Origin: Oscillospiraceae bacterium
Lineage (GTDB): Bacteria; Bacillota; Clostridia; Oscillospirales; Oscillospiraceae
Assembly (NCBI GenBank): GCA_902798545.1
Contig: CADBWQ010000003.1
Location: 125,125 to 189,124 of the forward strand
Direction of reading: 5' to 3'
Length of the DNA: 64,000 nucleotides
The position numbers and the translations under genes are program-made. This document shows, in pieces, positions 8,270 to 15,415 of this stretch. How positions within the stretch are numbered: position 1 is the first letter of the stretch; each line of letters opens with the position of its first letter. A model generated the notes under the pieces. It saw only the letters and a program-made list of their open reading frames with translations, was not told where the DNA came from and made no database searches.

Positions 8270-9223
8270 TCAGTAAAAAGTCGCAACCGGTTGTTCCGGT
8301 GCTTCACAGGGTTCGGAAGAGATGTAGGTCAGAACCGGGCCACGTTTTCCATAGGCGCGGTTGAATTTGAAGTTGATCTTCGCCGTCAGGATCATCCAGG
8401 TGTCATCGCGGACGGTCCTTGCATCCTTCCACTGGCAGACAAGCCCGGCAAACTGAATGTCCTCCACGCAGCAGGTCATCACATGCCGACCTGCCACAAA
8501 GGTCTCTGCAGGCAGTTTCTGGCGAACCAGTGCGCGGCACTTGAAACGGACCGTTTTCCCTTCGTACTTCTTCGGCTCCTCAGAAAGATCCCGATACCAG
8601 GTTGCGTAATCGTCATCTCCGATCTCCACAATCGGCGCATCCAGATCAAAAGGCAGAGGATCTACAATGTCGTCGTATTCCACTTTCCCGTCCGGATATT
8701 CATAGGCGATGTCTGCCCGTCGAGAGGCGGCACGCACCAGTTTATGATACTCCATTTTGTCCATTTCCGGTTTGAACCGGTTGAACACCACAAGCTCGCA
8801 GCTCTTCAGTTTGTCATAGACCAGCTGGCGCATATTATCGTTATAGCGCAGAATGGTATTGGCGTCTGCAAAGAAGAACTCCTGATAGACCATCCATCCC
8901 TCCGGAAGGGCGGTATACAGCACATCCAGCAGCCACATTCCGTTGTATTCGATAACAACGCGTTCGGCGTCCGTCTCTTCTGCCAGAGCCAAAAGACGCT
9001 CCGGCGTCAGCTCCGACTGATCGTCGAGTGTGCGAATCTGGATGGTTTTGGAGGCGAACTCGTCCGGGGCGTACTCCTCCTCCCCCTCCTCACACAGAAG
9101 AAGCAGAGTTTTCTCTCCATTGCAGAAGCGTCTGTCCTCCAGAGTTTCCTGAATAAAGCGGGTCTTTCCTGCTTCCAGGAAACCGGTGAACAGGTAAACC
9201 GGCATATCCTGTTTCTTACTCAA
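8270..9223 (-). CDS. G3E (CobW-like) GTPase with a YcgQ/TIGR03943-like C-terminal domain
   Basis: A 317-residue protein with a G3E P-loop GFLEAGKT at 14-21, so it should bind GTP. The family's CxCC metal motif is missing from the N-terminal domain. The C-terminal part (about residues 205-300) contains RHVMTCCVEDIQFAGLVC, closely resembling the conserved stretch of YcgQ/TIGR03943 proteins that partner YraQ-type permeases. The protein is therefore an apparent fusion of a metallochaperone GTPase with a domain normally found on a membrane partner. It overlaps the second G3E gene by eight bases, so the two are probably made together. A role in metal handling is inferred from the family. Confidence 0.78.
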   Translation of the reverse strand: MSKKQDMPVYLFTGFLEAGKTRFIQETLEDRRFCNGEKTLLLLCEEGEEEYAPDEFASKTIQIRTLDDQSELTPERLLALAEETDAERVVIEYNGMWLLDVLYTALPEGWMVYQEFFFADANTILRYNDNMRQLVYDKLKSCELVVFNRFKPEMDKMEYHKLVRAASRRADIAYEYPDGKVEYDDIVDPLPFDLDAPIVEIGDDDYATWYRDLSEEPKKYEGKTVRFKCRALVRQKLPAETFVAGRHVMTCCVEDIQFAGLVCQWKDARTVRDDTWMILTAKINFKFNRAYGKRGPVLTYISSEPCEAPEQPVATFY

Positions 9224-10337
9224 CGCTGAACAGCTCCTTCAGGGCATCTTGTTTGATCTTTGCGCCGATCACGCAGAAACGGCCGGTAACGGCAGGTGCA
9301 CCACGACGAATATCCATTTCACCCGGGACATAGTCAAAGTAGATCCAGTCTCCATCGCTTGCATTCACGATACCTTTCGCGCGGAGGACCGCACCGTACT
9401 TCTCCTCATCCTCCAGGCGGCTGAGCTTTTCACGCAGCTCCGTCTCACTGAACTTTCTCGGTGTCTCCATTCCCCAGCTGCCAAAGACCTCATCGGCATG
9501 GTGGTGGTGATGGTGATGGTGGTGCTCATGCTCATCATCGTCATCGTCATGATGGTGGTGGCACTCACATTCCGGATCGTCGCACTCCGCCTCATCGTGA
9601 TGGTGATGGTGGTGGTGCTCATGCTCGTCATCGTCATCATCGTCATGATGGTGGTGGCACTCGCATTCCGGATCGTCGCACTCCGCCTCATCGTGGTGGT
9701 GATGGTGATGCTCGTGCTCATGCTTCAGTGCTTCCATCTCTGCGCGCAGGCCATTTTCCTGCATGGCAGAGAGGATCTGTGCACCGTCGAGTTCCGCCCA
9801 TGGGGTTGTGATCAGGCCGGCTTCCGGGTTCATGCTCTTCAGGAGTTCTGTCGCCTCGATAATCTTCTTCTCTCCGACGGTGTCTGTCCGGCTCATCACG
9901 ATGAGGTCGGCGCTGGATACCTGGTCATTGAAGAACTCACCGAAATTACGTGCATACATTTTGGCCTTGCCCGCGTCAACAACCGTAACCTTTGATCCGA
10001 TTTTCGCATCATCGACACGCTCCACCGCTGCGGCCACATCTGAGAGTTTACCTACGCCTGACGGCTCGATCAGAATGCGGTCCGGTGCGAAGTCGGAAAT
10101 GACTTTCTTCAGTGCCTTCGTAAAGTCACCGACCAGGGTGCAGCAGATGCAACCGGAGTTCATTTCGGTGATCTCCACACCTGCATCCTGCAGGAAACCG
10201 CCGTCAATTGCGATGTCGCCGAATTCATTTTCAATCAGAACCAGTTTCTCACCCTTATAGGCTTCCTGGATCAGCTTGCGAATCAGTGTGGTCTTTCCGG
10301 CGCCGAGGAATCCGGAAAAAATGTCAATTCTTGTCAT
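9216..10337 (-). CDS. G3E (CobW/ZNG1-like) GTPase with His/Asp-rich metal-binding repeats
   Basis: A 373-residue GTPase starting MTRIDIFSGFLGAGKTTL, with the P-loop at 9-16, the family CxCC motif (GCICC, Cys63/65/66), the switch EPSGVG and the base-recognition SRTD. Between about residues 206 and 280 is a metal-binding insert of His runs alternating with Asp runs and a repeated ECDDPECEC cysteine motif. The C-terminal CobW_C domain follows. Such inserts store or deliver zinc, nickel or cobalt. The start ATG at 10337 has GGAGG eleven bases upstream; an in-frame start at 10400 lacks support. It overlaps the next GTPase gene. The metal is not determined, and no Zur-like box was seen. Confidence 0.87.
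   Translation of the reverse strand: MTRIDIFSGFLGAGKTTLIRKLIQEAYKGEKLVLIENEFGDIAIDGGFLQDAGVEITEMNSGCICCTLVGDFTKALKKVISDFAPDRILIEPSGVGKLSDVAAAVERVDDAKIGSKVTVVDAGKAKMYARNFGEFFNDQVSSADLIVMSRTDTVGEKKIIEATELLKSMNPEAGLITTPWAELDGAQILSAMQENGLRAEMEALKHEHEHHHHHHDEAECDDPECECHHHHDDDDDDEHEHHHHHHHDEAECDDPECECHHHHDDDDDEHEHHHHHHHHHADEVFGSWGMETPRKFSETELREKLSRLEDEEKYGAVLRAKGIVNASDGDWIYFDYVPGEMDIRRGAPAVTGRFCVIGAKIKQDALKELFSVE
9497..9720. repeat. In-frame tandem repeat, 96-bp period, encoding His/Asp/Cys-rich units
   Basis: Two full units and a partial third lie inside the G3E GTPase gene. The segment CGCACTCCGCCTCATCG recurs exactly 96 bases apart (9581 and 9677). The period equals 32 codons, so unit number can change without breaking the frame. 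Confidence 0.85.
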
Positions 10338-10406
10338 GTTTTTGTTTGCCTCCAATATAGCGATGTCCATGGACGAAGGCCGGGACATCTGTTTTCGCAA
10401 AAAATT

Positions 10407-10435
10407 ATTGTATCACGCCTTGTCAAGCTTTACAA
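10407..10435 (-). promoter_or_regulatory. Possible promoter for the G3E GTPase operon
   Basis: Leftward TTGTAA, overlapping the dacF stop codon, then a 17-base spacer and TACAAT. An imperfect palindrome, CTTGTAAAGCTTGACAAG, covers the upstream half and could be an operator. Evidence is moderate. Confidence 0.4.
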
Positions 10436-11827
10436 GTCCCATCCGGCGCGCCGCTTCTCCTCATATTCCTTCTGTCGTCTGCGCCTGCGGATCTCCGCCT
10501 GTCTGCGTTCTTCCATGTACTTCTCCCTTGCCTTCCGATACCGGATCTGCAGCGTGACATAGAGTGCAGCAATCAGCAGGATCACCGCGGTTACCCCAAT
10601 CACCCAGCGGTTGGAGAAGAAGTCCTTCAGCTGCCGCTTCATGTATTCGGATCTGGCCAGATCCACCTCGTCCCGGGTAATCAGATTGACCGTACCGTAG
10701 ATCTCGCCGTTGACGCTGACCACGGCTTCGCCGAGGATCTCTCCCGCTTTTACCGGAGCAACCAGATCATCTTTAAAGATGTTGAATTCCATGCTGATAT
10801 CGTCGTCCGAAGTATCCCTTGGCAGCAGCAGTCTGAGCCGCTGCTGTGGATATAGCACAGCTTTCGCATGATCCTGGGCGAGCTGCACATCCAGTTCATA
10901 TACCGGTTCTGATGTGTCCACCACATTTCGATAGGAGAAATCAGAGAAGCCCCAGTCATAGAGCTTGATGGTATCTTCAAAGTTCAGATAGTCCTCAATA
11001 TGCGCGTTCAGCCAGCCGTCACAGCCCATCACGACAGCGAGAAAGTGCAGGCCTTCACGTTCGGCGGTTGAAATGAGGCAATATCCTGCAGCTCGCGTGT
11101 AGCCGGTCTTGACACCCGCAGCCCCTGTGTAGAGGTAGCGGTTGCCGCCATAAACGGACTGACTGCTGATCAGGGCGTTGGAGTTGTGGTATTCACGTTC
11201 TGCGTGAACATTCGTTGCAGGGATAGTGACGTCGGCGATGTTGCATACCACCAGGAAATAATCATGTTTTATTGCCTCCTGTGTAAGCAGGAACATCTCA
11301 TATGCCGTCGTCTGGTTGTTGTTTGATAGTCCGTTCGGATCGTCGAAGTGTGTTACCTCACACCCGATCTCCTTCGCCCGATCGTTCATCATCGCGACAA
11401 AGTTGTCGATGCTGCCGCCGATGAGCGAGGCAAGCACATTGCATGCGTCGCTGGCAGACTGAATCATAGAGCAGTAAAGCAGATCCCGGAATGTCAGCTG
11501 TTCACCCGGGACGATTTCCGCACTGCTGCTCTCCTCATCGAGACCCGCACGGCAATCCTCTCCGGCTGTGACCACCTCATCCAGACTGTGTTCCCCCCGT
11601 TCCACCGACTCCACAGCCAACAGCACGGTCATGATCTTGGTCAGACTGGCGGGCGTGACGACGCTGTCCGGATCCTTGGAATAAATCACCCTGCCGGTGT
11701 TTAGATCAGCAAGGACGATGTTCTTGCCGTTCAGGTCAGGCGCCTGTACCGCACTGGCGGCAGGTGCAAGCCAAGACATGGCGATGCCGGAGAGAAGCAA
11801 CAGCGTCATAAACTTGATTTTTTTCAT
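10430..11827 (-). CDS. dacF: D-alanyl-D-alanine carboxypeptidase, DacF/PBP5 type
   Basis: A 465-residue low-molecular-weight penicillin-binding protein. It has a signal peptide (about 1-26), the serine-lysine motif SLTK (Ser61, Lys64), the second motif region QSASDACN (about 123-130) and the KTG motif in GVKTGYTRAAG (near 236). A beta-sandwich PBP5_C-like domain follows. The C-terminus ends in a membrane helix (about 408-430) and a strongly basic cytoplasmic tail, so it is held by a real transmembrane segment and not an amphipathic helix. It trims the terminal D-Ala from peptidoglycan pentapeptides. The usual SxN reads Ser-Ala-Ser here. It has its own promoter. The gene name is by family resemblance. 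Confidence 0.9.
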   Translation of the reverse strand: MKKIKFMTLLLLSGIAMSWLAPAASAVQAPDLNGKNIVLADLNTGRVIYSKDPDSVVTPASLTKIMTVLLAVESVERGEHSLDEVVTAGEDCRAGLDEESSSAEIVPGEQLTFRDLLYCSMIQSASDACNVLASLIGGSIDNFVAMMNDRAKEIGCEVTHFDDPNGLSNNNQTTAYEMFLLTQEAIKHDYFLVVCNIADVTIPATNVHAEREYHNSNALISSQSVYGGNRYLYTGAAGVKTGYTRAAGYCLISTAEREGLHFLAVVMGCDGWLNAHIEDYLNFEDTIKLYDWGFSDFSYRNVVDTSEPVYELDVQLAQDHAKAVLYPQQRLRLLLPRDTSDDDISMEFNIFKDDLVAPVKAGEILGEAVVSVNGEIYGTVNLITRDEVDLARSEYMKRQLKDFFSNRWVIGVTAVILLIAALYVTLQIRYRKAREKYMEERRQAEIRRRRRQKEYEEKRRAGWDL

Positions 11828-11913
11828 TTTTTACTCCCGTTTGTCCCAAGAATGTGATATAGTAAATGAGAGGCGTCTTTCGCCGCTCCAACCGTACAGG
11901 TTCAGACTAATTT

Positions 11914-11942
11914 ATTATAAAGTTAAGCTCTTGGAATTGCAA
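11914..11942 (-). promoter_or_regulatory. Sigma-A promoter for dacF
   Basis: Leftward TTGCAA (11942-11937), a 17-base spacer and TATAAT (11919-11914), giving a leader of roughly 80 bases before the ATG at 11827. Confidence 0.75.
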
Positions 11943-11964
11943 TGATTTTTTGGAGTCGAAGGCT

Positions 11965-12327
11965 ATGAAAAAAAGGACCGCCCTTATGCTCGGGATCTTG
12001 GCATCGGCACTCTTTCTTTTCTTTCTTCTGTTCCAGTTCCTGTCCTTCGCACCAGGCGGGGTCTCTGTTCACTCTGCGCGAGATGCCCCTGCTGAAGATG
12101 TCCGCCTGGAGCTCAACAGCGCTGCCGCGGAGGAATTCCGATGGCTGCCCGGGATCGGTCCTGTTCTGAGCGAGGAGATCGTCTCATGGCGTGAGGCGCA
12201 CGGCGGATTCCGTTCCACAGAAGAACTGATGGAGGTTCCCGGAATCGGAGAAAAGACCTTTTCTGGCATCCGGGATTATGTCTACATTGGAGGTAGAGAT
12301 TCCGATGAAAATTCTGGTCGTGGATGA
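11965..12327 (+). CDS. ComEA-like helix-hairpin-helix protein
   Basis: A 120-residue protein with an N-terminal membrane segment (about 5-27) and a double helix-hairpin-helix domain: LELNSAAAEEFRWLPGIGPV, then LMEVPGIGEKTFSGI. This is the DNA-binding module of ComEA, the receptor for DNA uptake. The SLBB domain of longer ComEA proteins is missing, and comEC is not next to it. It may be competence-related or a general membrane HhH protein. The ATG at 11965 has TGGAG nine bases upstream. Its 3' end overlaps the response regulator start by 23 bases, so it is the first gene of an operon with a two-component system. Confidence 0.8.
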   Translation: MKKRTALMLGILASALFLFFLLFQFLSFAPGGVSVHSARDAPAEDVRLELNSAAAEEFRWLPGIGPVLSEEIVSWREAHGGFRSTEELMEVPGIGEKTFSGIRDYVYIGGRDSDENSGRG

Positions 12328-13015
12328 CGAGCGACCTCTGGTCAAGGGCATCAAGTTTAACCTGGAGCACGAGGGATACGAAGTCGATTGCTGTTACGAC
12401 GGCGCAAGCGCCGTGACTATGGCCCGCAACAACACCTACGGCCTCATTATCCTTGATCTGATGATGCCGGAAAAAGACGGCCTGCAGACCTGCCAGGAGA
12501 TTCGAACCTTTTCCTCTGTTCCTGTCATCATGCTCACCGCCCGCGGCGAGAGCAGTGATCTCCTGCTGGGCTTCGAATCCGGTGCGGACGACTACATCAC
12601 AAAGCCTTTCAACATTCTTGAGCTCAAGGCCCGAATCCGGGCTTTACTGCGTCGTTCCGGCATCAGCGCTTCTGTCTCCGCTGCTGCCTCTGAGGATACG
12701 GACCGGCTTTCCTTTGGCCATGTCACCGTCGACCTCTCCAGCCGGAGCGTGTTTGTCGACGAAGTCGCCACCGAACTCACCATGAAAGAATTCGACCTCA
12801 TGCTGTTTTTAATGAAAAATCCCGGAAAGGTTTACAGCCGGGAAAGCCTGATGAACCTGGTCTGGAGTTATGACTATATCGGGGATTCCCGTACGGTAGA
12901 TGTTCATATCCGCCGTCTTCGGGAGAAGCTGGAACGGAAGCCGGCTAAACCGGAGATGTTTCTGACCAAATGGGGCATTGGATACTATTTCAAGCCTCTG
13001 GCTCCCGCGGATTAA
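12305..13015 (+). CDS. OmpR/PhoB-type response regulator
   Basis: A 236-residue transcription factor. The receiver domain (1-120) has acidic Asp7/Asp8, phosphoacceptor Asp51 in LIILDLMMPEKDG, Thr78 in MLTARG and the Lys of YITKPF. The winged-helix output domain (about 135-232) ends with SRTVDVHIRRLREKL, typical of OmpR/PhoB proteins. The ATG at 12305 is preceded by GGAGGT inside the comEA-like gene. It is followed after four bases by its likely kinase. Targets are unknown. Confidence 0.93.
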   Translation: MKILVVDDERPLVKGIKFNLEHEGYEVDCCYDGASAVTMARNNTYGLIILDLMMPEKDGLQTCQEIRTFSSVPVIMLTARGESSDLLLGFESGADDYITKPFNILELKARIRALLRRSGISASVSAAASEDTDRLSFGHVTVDLSSRSVFVDEVATELTMKEFDLMLFLMKNPGKVYSRESLMNLVWSYDYIGDSRTVDVHIRRLREKLERKPAKPEMFLTKWGIGYYFKPLAPAD

Positions 13016-13019
13016 AACC

Positions 13020-14009
13020 ATGAAACACTCGATTCGTTTTCGGATGGTCCTTTATATTCTGGTCGTTGTGGTTCTCCAGATTGTTTTCTTTCACGCCTAC
13101 CCTGTCATCTCGCTCATGATCGGCATTCTGGCCTTTCTTCTGCTGCTCATTTATTCATGGGTGCTCCTGCGGCGTCTGAATGATCTCACAAACAGCATGC
13201 ATATTGCTGCAGGAGGGGACTACAGCCACCGCCATGATGTTCCAGGCCACGATGAACTCAGTGAACTCTGTCATGAATTCAATACTCTGACGGTACAGCT
13301 GGAGGCCAATGAGACCCAGCGGCGCCGTTTCGTCGCAGATGCCTCCCATGAGCTGAAAACGCCCCTGGCTTCTATCTGCCTTTTATCCGACAGCATTCTC
13401 CAGACGAATCAGATGGATCCCGACACCATGAAGGAATTCGTCTCCGACATTCGAACGGAAGCCTCCCGCCTTCAGCGCACCACTGAAAAACTCCTGGATC
13501 TGTCCCGTCTGGATGACAGGGTGCGGCTCGTTCCGGAACCTGTCGATCTCCGACAGGTGACTCTCGATGCGATCTCTGCCCTGACTCCTCTGTCCGCGAA
13601 GCGCGGTATCCGTGTCAGTTCAGAACTGGAGGATGGCTGTGTGGTCATGGGAAGTACCGAGGACATGGAGCACATTGTCTTCAACCTGCTCGAAAATGCC
13701 ATCAAGTATAACGTTCCCGGTGGTTCCGTAATGGTCTGCCTGTCCCAGGATGCTGCCGAGGTCATTCTCCGGGTCGAAGACACTGGGATAGGGATTCCGG
13801 AAGAAGACCGTCTGAATATTTTTACCCGGTTCTATCGGGTTGACAAGGCACGCTCCCGGTCCAGCGGCGGCAGCGGCCTTGGTCTCAGTATTGTACACGA
13901 CGCGGTCATCGCCAATGGCGGCAGCATCCGCGTTGGAAATAACAGGCCTCAGGGTTCCGTTTTCATCGTTAGCTTCCCGCGGCCTACTTCGGAGGAAACA
14001 GGAATATGA
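13020..14009 (+). CDS. Sensor histidine kinase with two membrane helices and almost no external domain
   Basis: A 329-residue kinase. Two membrane helices (about 8-25 and 31-51) are joined by only about six residues. A HAMP-like linker follows, then the phosphoacceptor box ADASHELKTPL (His110) and the ATPase domain with N-box NLLENAIKYN, G1 DTGIGIPEED, F-box FTRFYRVDKAR and G2 GGSGLGLSIV. The layout resembles PhoR/SphS-class kinases, with sensing presumably within the membrane or through a partner. The ATG at 13020 gives MKHSIRFRM; an alternative start at 12978 would overlap the regulator. It pairs with the preceding response regulator, and the next gene starts in its stop codon. Confidence 0.92.
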   Translation: MKHSIRFRMVLYILVVVVLQIVFFHAYPVISLMIGILAFLLLLIYSWVLLRRLNDLTNSMHIAAGGDYSHRHDVPGHDELSELCHEFNTLTVQLEANETQRRRFVADASHELKTPLASICLLSDSILQTNQMDPDTMKEFVSDIRTEASRLQRTTEKLLDLSRLDDRVRLVPEPVDLRQVTLDAISALTPLSAKRGIRVSSELEDGCVVMGSTEDMEHIVFNLLENAIKYNVPGGSVMVCLSQDAAEVILRVEDTGIGIPEEDRLNIFTRFYRVDKARSRSSGGSGLGLSIVHDAVIANGGSIRVGNNRPQGSVFIVSFPRPTSEETGI

Positions 14010-15085
14010 ATCACATTTCTCGCATTCAGGAAAAACTCTCCGCCCTCTCACTGGACGCACTGCTGCTGACGGACGAGAAGAACCAGCGCTATGCCGCCGG
14101 ATTTCCCTTTACGGACGGATTCGTGCTGGTCTCAAAGGAAAAAGCCTGGCTGATCACAGACTCCCGGTATATCGAAGCCGCAGAAGCTGCTGCCGGCAGC
14201 TGTGCCGAAGTCCTGCTCTATGACAACAGGCATCCCAAGCTGCACCTCCTTCGCCAGATTCTCTCGGCAGAGAAACTGGAAGCAATCGGGGCAGAGGATC
14301 AGAAGCTTAGCCATGCTCAGTACATGGGTCTGGAGCGTCTGCTGGGCTTCCGTCTCTGCCCGGCCGGAAGCCTGATGACGGAGCTGCGCGCTTCCAAGGA
14401 CGATGAAGAGCTGCAGTACATGATCGACGCCCAGCGGATCAGTGAGAAGGCGCTGGAAGAGACCCTTCATATTATCCGTCCCGGAATGACGGAAAAGGAA
14501 GTCGCCGCCGAGCTCGTCTACCGCATGCTGAAGCACGGAAGTGAGGGCAATTCCTTCGATCCCATCGTCGTCACCGGAAAAAACACCAGCAAGCCTCACG
14601 GCGTCCCGGGGGATACCGTTCTGATGCCTGGTGACTTTGTCACTATGGACTTCGGAAGTCTGAAAGGCGGCTATTGCAGTGATATGACTCGCACGGTTGC
14701 GGTCTGCTCCGCCACGGACGAGATGAAACATGTTTATGACACCGTTCTGCAAGCCCAGCTCGCCGGCATCGCTGCCGGCCGTTCCGGCATTCCGGGGAAG
14801 GAGATTGACCTCGCTGCCCGCAGGGTGATTGAGGCGGCGGGTTATGGAGAGTACTTTGGTCACGGCTTCGGTCACAGTCTCGGTCTGGATATTCATGAAT
14901 CCCCGTTTGCCAATCCCCGCGGGGAAGCGCTGATGGCGGAAAACGACGTCTGCAGTGCGGAACCAGGTATCTATATTCCCGGCAAGTTCGGCGTCAGGAT
15001 CGAAGACGTCATGGTTCTCCGGCCGGACGGTGCCGAAGTGATCACCCGTGCGCCCAAATCCGAGCTGATCCTCGTCGGTAACTGA
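14006..15085 (+). CDS. Xaa-Pro aminopeptidase, M24B family
   Basis: A 359-residue two-domain creatinase/prolidase-like enzyme. The N-terminal domain (about 1-125) is followed by the pita-bread metallopeptidase domain. Metal-ligand regions are visible: MDFGSLKGGYCSDMTRTV (two Asp), GHGFGHSLGLDIHE (His), EPGIYI (Glu) and RIEDVMV (Glu). It removes N-terminal residues before proline, usually with two Mn ions, in the cytoplasm. It overlaps the kinase stop by four bases (ATGA), making it the last gene of the comEA-like/two-component operon, and a hairpin terminator follows. The link with the sensor system is unexplained and may be simple co-transcription. Confidence 0.93.
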   Translation: MNHISRIQEKLSALSLDALLLTDEKNQRYAAGFPFTDGFVLVSKEKAWLITDSRYIEAAEAAAGSCAEVLLYDNRHPKLHLLRQILSAEKLEAIGAEDQKLSHAQYMGLERLLGFRLCPAGSLMTELRASKDDEELQYMIDAQRISEKALEETLHIIRPGMTEKEVAAELVYRMLKHGSEGNSFDPIVVTGKNTSKPHGVPGDTVLMPGDFVTMDFGSLKGGYCSDMTRTVAVCSATDEMKHVYDTVLQAQLAGIAAGRSGIPGKEIDLAARRVIEAAGYGEYFGHGFGHSLGLDIHESPFANPRGEALMAENDVCSAEPGIYIPGKFGVRIEDVMVLRPDGAEVITRAPKSELILVGN

Positions 15086-15415
15086 ATAACGTTACAGGCA
15101 GATCTCTGTCAGCCATGTATAAGCGGTGCTCCGATTGTGGGGCACCGCTTTTCCCTTGGTATACCATGTTTTCTTCGCTCTGAGTCTGATTATCTCAGTG
15201 ATGCCGGTCTTTTTGCAAAGAATTTGTTAAAGAATTTGAAGTTCATATTAATTTCACATTTTGATTTGGAAAACAACTATAATTTATGCATAGTTCTGTA
15301 CCTGTTTCGTTTCTATTTTGATTGATCTGCTACGTTTGTGCTGGGTGTATGTCAATATGCTCAGCCTCTATTCATCTATATTTTCTTCTATTATCTTTTT
15401 CTCAGGTGATTTTTC
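15086..15415 (+). other. Intergenic region upstream of the large activase gene
   Basis: After the terminator this AT-rich stretch has a 10-bp direct repeat AAAGAATTTG at 15217-15226 and 15229-15238. A strong -10 (TATAAT, 15278-15283) has only a poor -35 upstream. The remaining 130 bases up to the ATG at 15416 show no clear structure and only a weak ribosome site (AGGTGA). No gene was seen. Confidence 0.5.
15121..15153 (+). terminator. Rho-independent terminator
   Basis: AAGCGGTGC (15121-15129) pairs with GCACCGCTT (15142-15150), followed by TTTCCC. It ends the two-component/peptidase operon. Confidence 0.75.

Noticed and set aside
9497..9720. Repeated blocks considered as a CRISPR array
   Set aside because: The repeats are in frame inside a GTPase gene, are 96 bp long without spacers and encode His/Asp-rich peptide.
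10401..10429. Zur-like or other metal operator before the G3E genes
   Set aside because: The palindrome around the dacF stop does not match known Zur/Fur boxes.
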